Shown here: positions 62,677-64,000 of the stretch, in pieces
Layout: each line of letters begins with the position of its first letter
How positions within the stretch are numbered: the stretch's first letter is position 1
Source of the DNA: an uncultured Bacteroidota bacterium
Lineage (GTDB): Bacteria > Bacteroidota > Bacteroidia > UKL13-3
Assembly (NCBI GenBank): GCA_903910445.1
Contig: CAIVZR010000005.1
Span: forward strand, 31,004 to 95,003
Reading direction: 5' to 3'
Length of the DNA: 64,000 nucleotides
Program-made: the position numbers and the translations under genes
The notes under the pieces: model-generated
The model's input: the letters and a program-made list of their open reading frames with translations, nothing else
Databases searched by the model: none
What the model was told of the DNA's origin: nothing

Positions 62677-63318
62677 TTATTTAATAGTAAGCATGGCATT
62701 AATCCAAAGTGGTATTAACTTTTTGCGTGATTCAATTAGTTTATTAAAATCATCGGGTGTTAAATTCCCAAGATTTCTAAGTAGCGGACTCGCCACAAAA
62801 GGAAATACGGTTAGGCTCATCATATTCATGATGATTTGAAAGGGTTGTCCTTTCTTTCCGATGGCAGCTATTAATTGTTTGTAGAAGTGGGTACCAAAAA
62901 TCACATTTTGAATTCCTACCCTCTCCACAAATTTATCGGGATTGGCTTTTATCTCATGTAAGATAAATAAAGGCAGGTCGGGATGCTGGGTAAGCATATC
63001 AATATAGTTGCCTACAAACTGCTCAAATTTCTCCTGTAAAGTAGTGGTTTCATCACTCAATACCCCTTTCATACCCATTACAAAATGCTGCATATTCTCG
63101 AGCATGATGAGATCGAACAGTTTCTCCTTGCTTCTAAAATAATAATTCAATAAGGCGAGATTGATTCCTGCTTCTTCGGCAATATCGCGGGTACGAGTGG
63201 CGGCAAACCCTTTCTGAGTAAACATTTTACGGGCAGCCATTTTAATTTTCTCTTCGGTACTATGATCACTCTTAGTAGCTTTAACTGAAACTTTGGCGGC
63301 CTTTTTTAATTTAACCAT
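62677..63318 (-). CDS. TetR-family regulator of the efflux operon
   Basis: 213 residues. A lysine-rich N-terminus precedes the TetR DNA-binding helix-turn-helix (about 22-68: KIKMAARKMFTQKGFAATRTRDIAEEAGINLALLNYYFRSKEKLF). The ligand domain has FILHEIKANPD, which is common in the CecR/YbhG-type regulators. The position at the head of the pump operon parallels E. coli cecR-ybhGFSR. A palindrome adjoins its -33 element, so self-repression is likely. Confidence 0.92.
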   Translation of the reverse strand: MVKLKKAAKVSVKATKSDHSTEEKIKMAARKMFTQKGFAATRTRDIAEEAGINLALLNYYFRSKEKLFDLIMLENMQHFVMGMKGVLSDETTTLQEKFEQFVGNYIDMLTQHPDLPLFILHEIKANPDKFVERVGIQNVIFGTHFYKQLIAAIGKKGQPFQIIMNMMSLTVFPFVASPLLRNLGNLTPDDFNKLIESRKKLIPLWINAMLTIK

Positions 63319-63322
63319 GGCG

Positions 63323-63354
63323 CAAAGATGGAATCATTTTTTGAATTAAACAAA
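63323..63354 (-). promoter_or_regulatory. Promoter of the TetR-efflux operon
   Basis: CATCTTTG (63330-63323, minus strand; one base off TAnnTTTG) with TTTG (63354-63351) exactly 20 bases upstream. Four bases (CGCC) separate the -7 element from the ATG at 63318, predicting a leaderless mRNA. Confidence 0.6.
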
Positions 63355-63358
63355 TTTT

Positions 63359-63374
63359 TTAATCATTTGATTAA
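63359..63374. promoter_or_regulatory. Candidate TetR operator
   Basis: TTAATCATTTGATTAA is a perfect 7-base inverted repeat with a 2-base centre. It ends four bases upstream of the -33 element of the TetR promoter and about 50 bases upstream of the arr promoter, so it could control both directions. Confidence 0.5.
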
Positions 63375-63423
63375 TTATTTTACAATTAGTAACCTTTTTC
63401 ATCCCATTGATATTGATAAATAT

Positions 63424-63431
63424 TATATTTG
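63424..63431 (+). promoter_or_regulatory. -7 promoter element for arr
   Basis: TATATTTG, a perfect TAnnTTTG match, lies 41 bases before the chosen start at 63473 and within the frame that would begin at 63407, which argues for the shorter protein. Confidence 0.45.
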
Positions 63432-63472
63432 AAACAATAAAAAGTTATAAAAATCTAAATATTTTGAAGTTT

Positions 63473-63898
63473 ATGGTTTATGAAATGAATATGGAAAATG
63501 ATAGTACTGTAATATATTATCACGGCACCAAAGCCAATTTAAATATTGGCGATTTGATAGTACCAGGATACACTTCGAATTACGGACAAAGAAAAAAGGC
63601 AAAATATATTTATCTCACTGCCACGCTGGAAGCCGCCATTTGGGGCGCTGAGCTTGCCTTTGGAGACGACCGTGAAAGAATTTATATTGTTGAACCAACA
63701 GGACCTATTGAAGATGACCCGAATTTAACGGACAAAAAATTTCCAGGCAATCCAACCAAGTCGTACCGCTCCTCCTCCCCTTTTAAAGTAACTGGAGAGA
63801 TTCACGAATGGACATCCCATCCCCCCGAGCAATTGAAGATGATGAAAGATAATCTTACAAGACTGAAAGAGCAAGGAATTGAGGCGATTGAGGATTAA
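63473..63898 (+). CDS. arr: Rifamycin ADP-ribosyltransferase (Arr type)
   Basis: 141 residues from the ATG at 63473, the normal Arr length; ATGs at 63485 and 63491 are also possible. The sequence follows the family closely: YYHGTKANLNIGDLIVPGY, YIYLTATLEAAIWGAELA, IYIVEPTGPIEDDPN, DKKFPGNPTKSYRS and VTGEIHEW. The H...Y...D-type NAD site is represented by YHGTK, IYLTA and the EDDPN region. Arr enzymes inactivate rifampicin-type antibiotics using NAD. Divergent from the TetR-efflux operon. The remaining 102 bases to the window end hold no gene. Confidence 0.9.
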   Translation: MVYEMNMENDSTVIYYHGTKANLNIGDLIVPGYTSNYGQRKKAKYIYLTATLEAAIWGAELAFGDDRERIYIVEPTGPIEDDPNLTDKKFPGNPTKSYRSSSPFKVTGEIHEWTSHPPEQLKMMKDNLTRLKEQGIEAIED

Positions 63899-64000
63899 AT
63901 TAATGGCATGAATTGAATAAAGTATTATTAAAATTTCTTTAAAATTAAGGGACACGCAATTACAGAATAGAGAATAAATCTTCATAAATTTCGTTTAAAA

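Noticed and set aside
63407..63472. A 22-codon N-terminal extension of arr.
   Set aside because: It contains a consensus -7 element and has no counterpart in Arr proteins.
63725..63985. A minus-strand frame at the right edge.
   Set aside because: It is antisense to arr and shows no protein-like features.
1..64000. tRNA, rRNA, CRISPR, insertion sequences, prophage or integrative element borders.
   Set aside because: Scanning the gaps by eye showed no tRNA T-arm pattern followed by a cloverleaf, no repeat-spacer array, and no transposase, integrase or phage gene. A covariance-model search was not possible.

Overview
The window is a 64-kb chromosomal segment of a Bacteroidota bacterium. The DNA is AT-rich. 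Several proteins end in the gliding-motility/type IX secretion (type B) C-terminal domain. Many lineage-typical families are present (DUF5683, DUF5777, AIM24, DUF2721, LytS/LytTR pair, large signal peptidase I), and upstream regions repeatedly carry the Bacteroidota -7 promoter element TAnnTTTG. The order cannot be fixed; an environmental Chitinophagales/Sphingobacteriales-like lineage is the best guess. No tRNA, rRNA, CRISPR array, insertion sequence or prophage was seen. Gene density is high and the longest stretch without a certain gene is about 320 bases (53173-53489).

Layout. 1-19.5 kb is entirely minus-strand: tsaC-like (cut by the window edge) and a GT9 glycosyltransferase; folB; a three-gene set of ECF sigma factor, membrane-anchored PKD protein and giant secreted PKD protein; a GH65 phosphorylase; then parA-parB followed by DUF5683-dapB-lepB-GNAT/nitrilase; then a redoxin and a large outer-membrane barrel. 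19.5-28 kb is plus-strand: a membrane protein, a barrel protein, an M16 peptidase, ruvB-lipoprotein-queG, and a secreted two-domain protein. 28-48 kb alternates in short operons of housekeeping and envelope genes (AIM24, DUF2721, VWA, rdgB, holA, NlpC/P60, IscX/ferredoxin, BNR protein, GT-C-like protein, SirB1-like, msrA, VWA-RqcH, dipeptidyl peptidase IV). 48-56 kb is plus-strand: prohibitin, YceI, a propeller-LytS sensor kinase and its LytTR regulator, then a DUF5777 barrel with two heme lipoproteins. 56-63.3 kb is a minus-strand TetR-controlled ABC-2 efflux operon related to YbhGFSR, ending in an ArsC/YffB-like gene. The right edge holds an Arr-type rifamycin ADP-ribosyltransferase.

How genes may work together. 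The sigma/PKD set looks like an envelope-sensing and surface-adhesin unit. The LytS/LytTR pair sits directly upstream of the DUF5777/heme-lipoprotein operon, and the gap contains repeated GATTCAA motifs ahead of a good promoter, suggesting local control. The TetR gene has a palindrome next to its -33 element.

Most notable non-coding observations: (i) several genes, three of them with GTG starts, have a -7 promoter element exactly four bases before the start codon, which predicts leaderless mRNAs; (ii) parS-like half-sites in everted orientation precede parA, with a consensus DnaA box nearby; (iii) a strong plus-strand terminator is embedded inside the coding sequence of the convergent yffB-like gene. 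All functional calls come from reading motifs; no database search was run.
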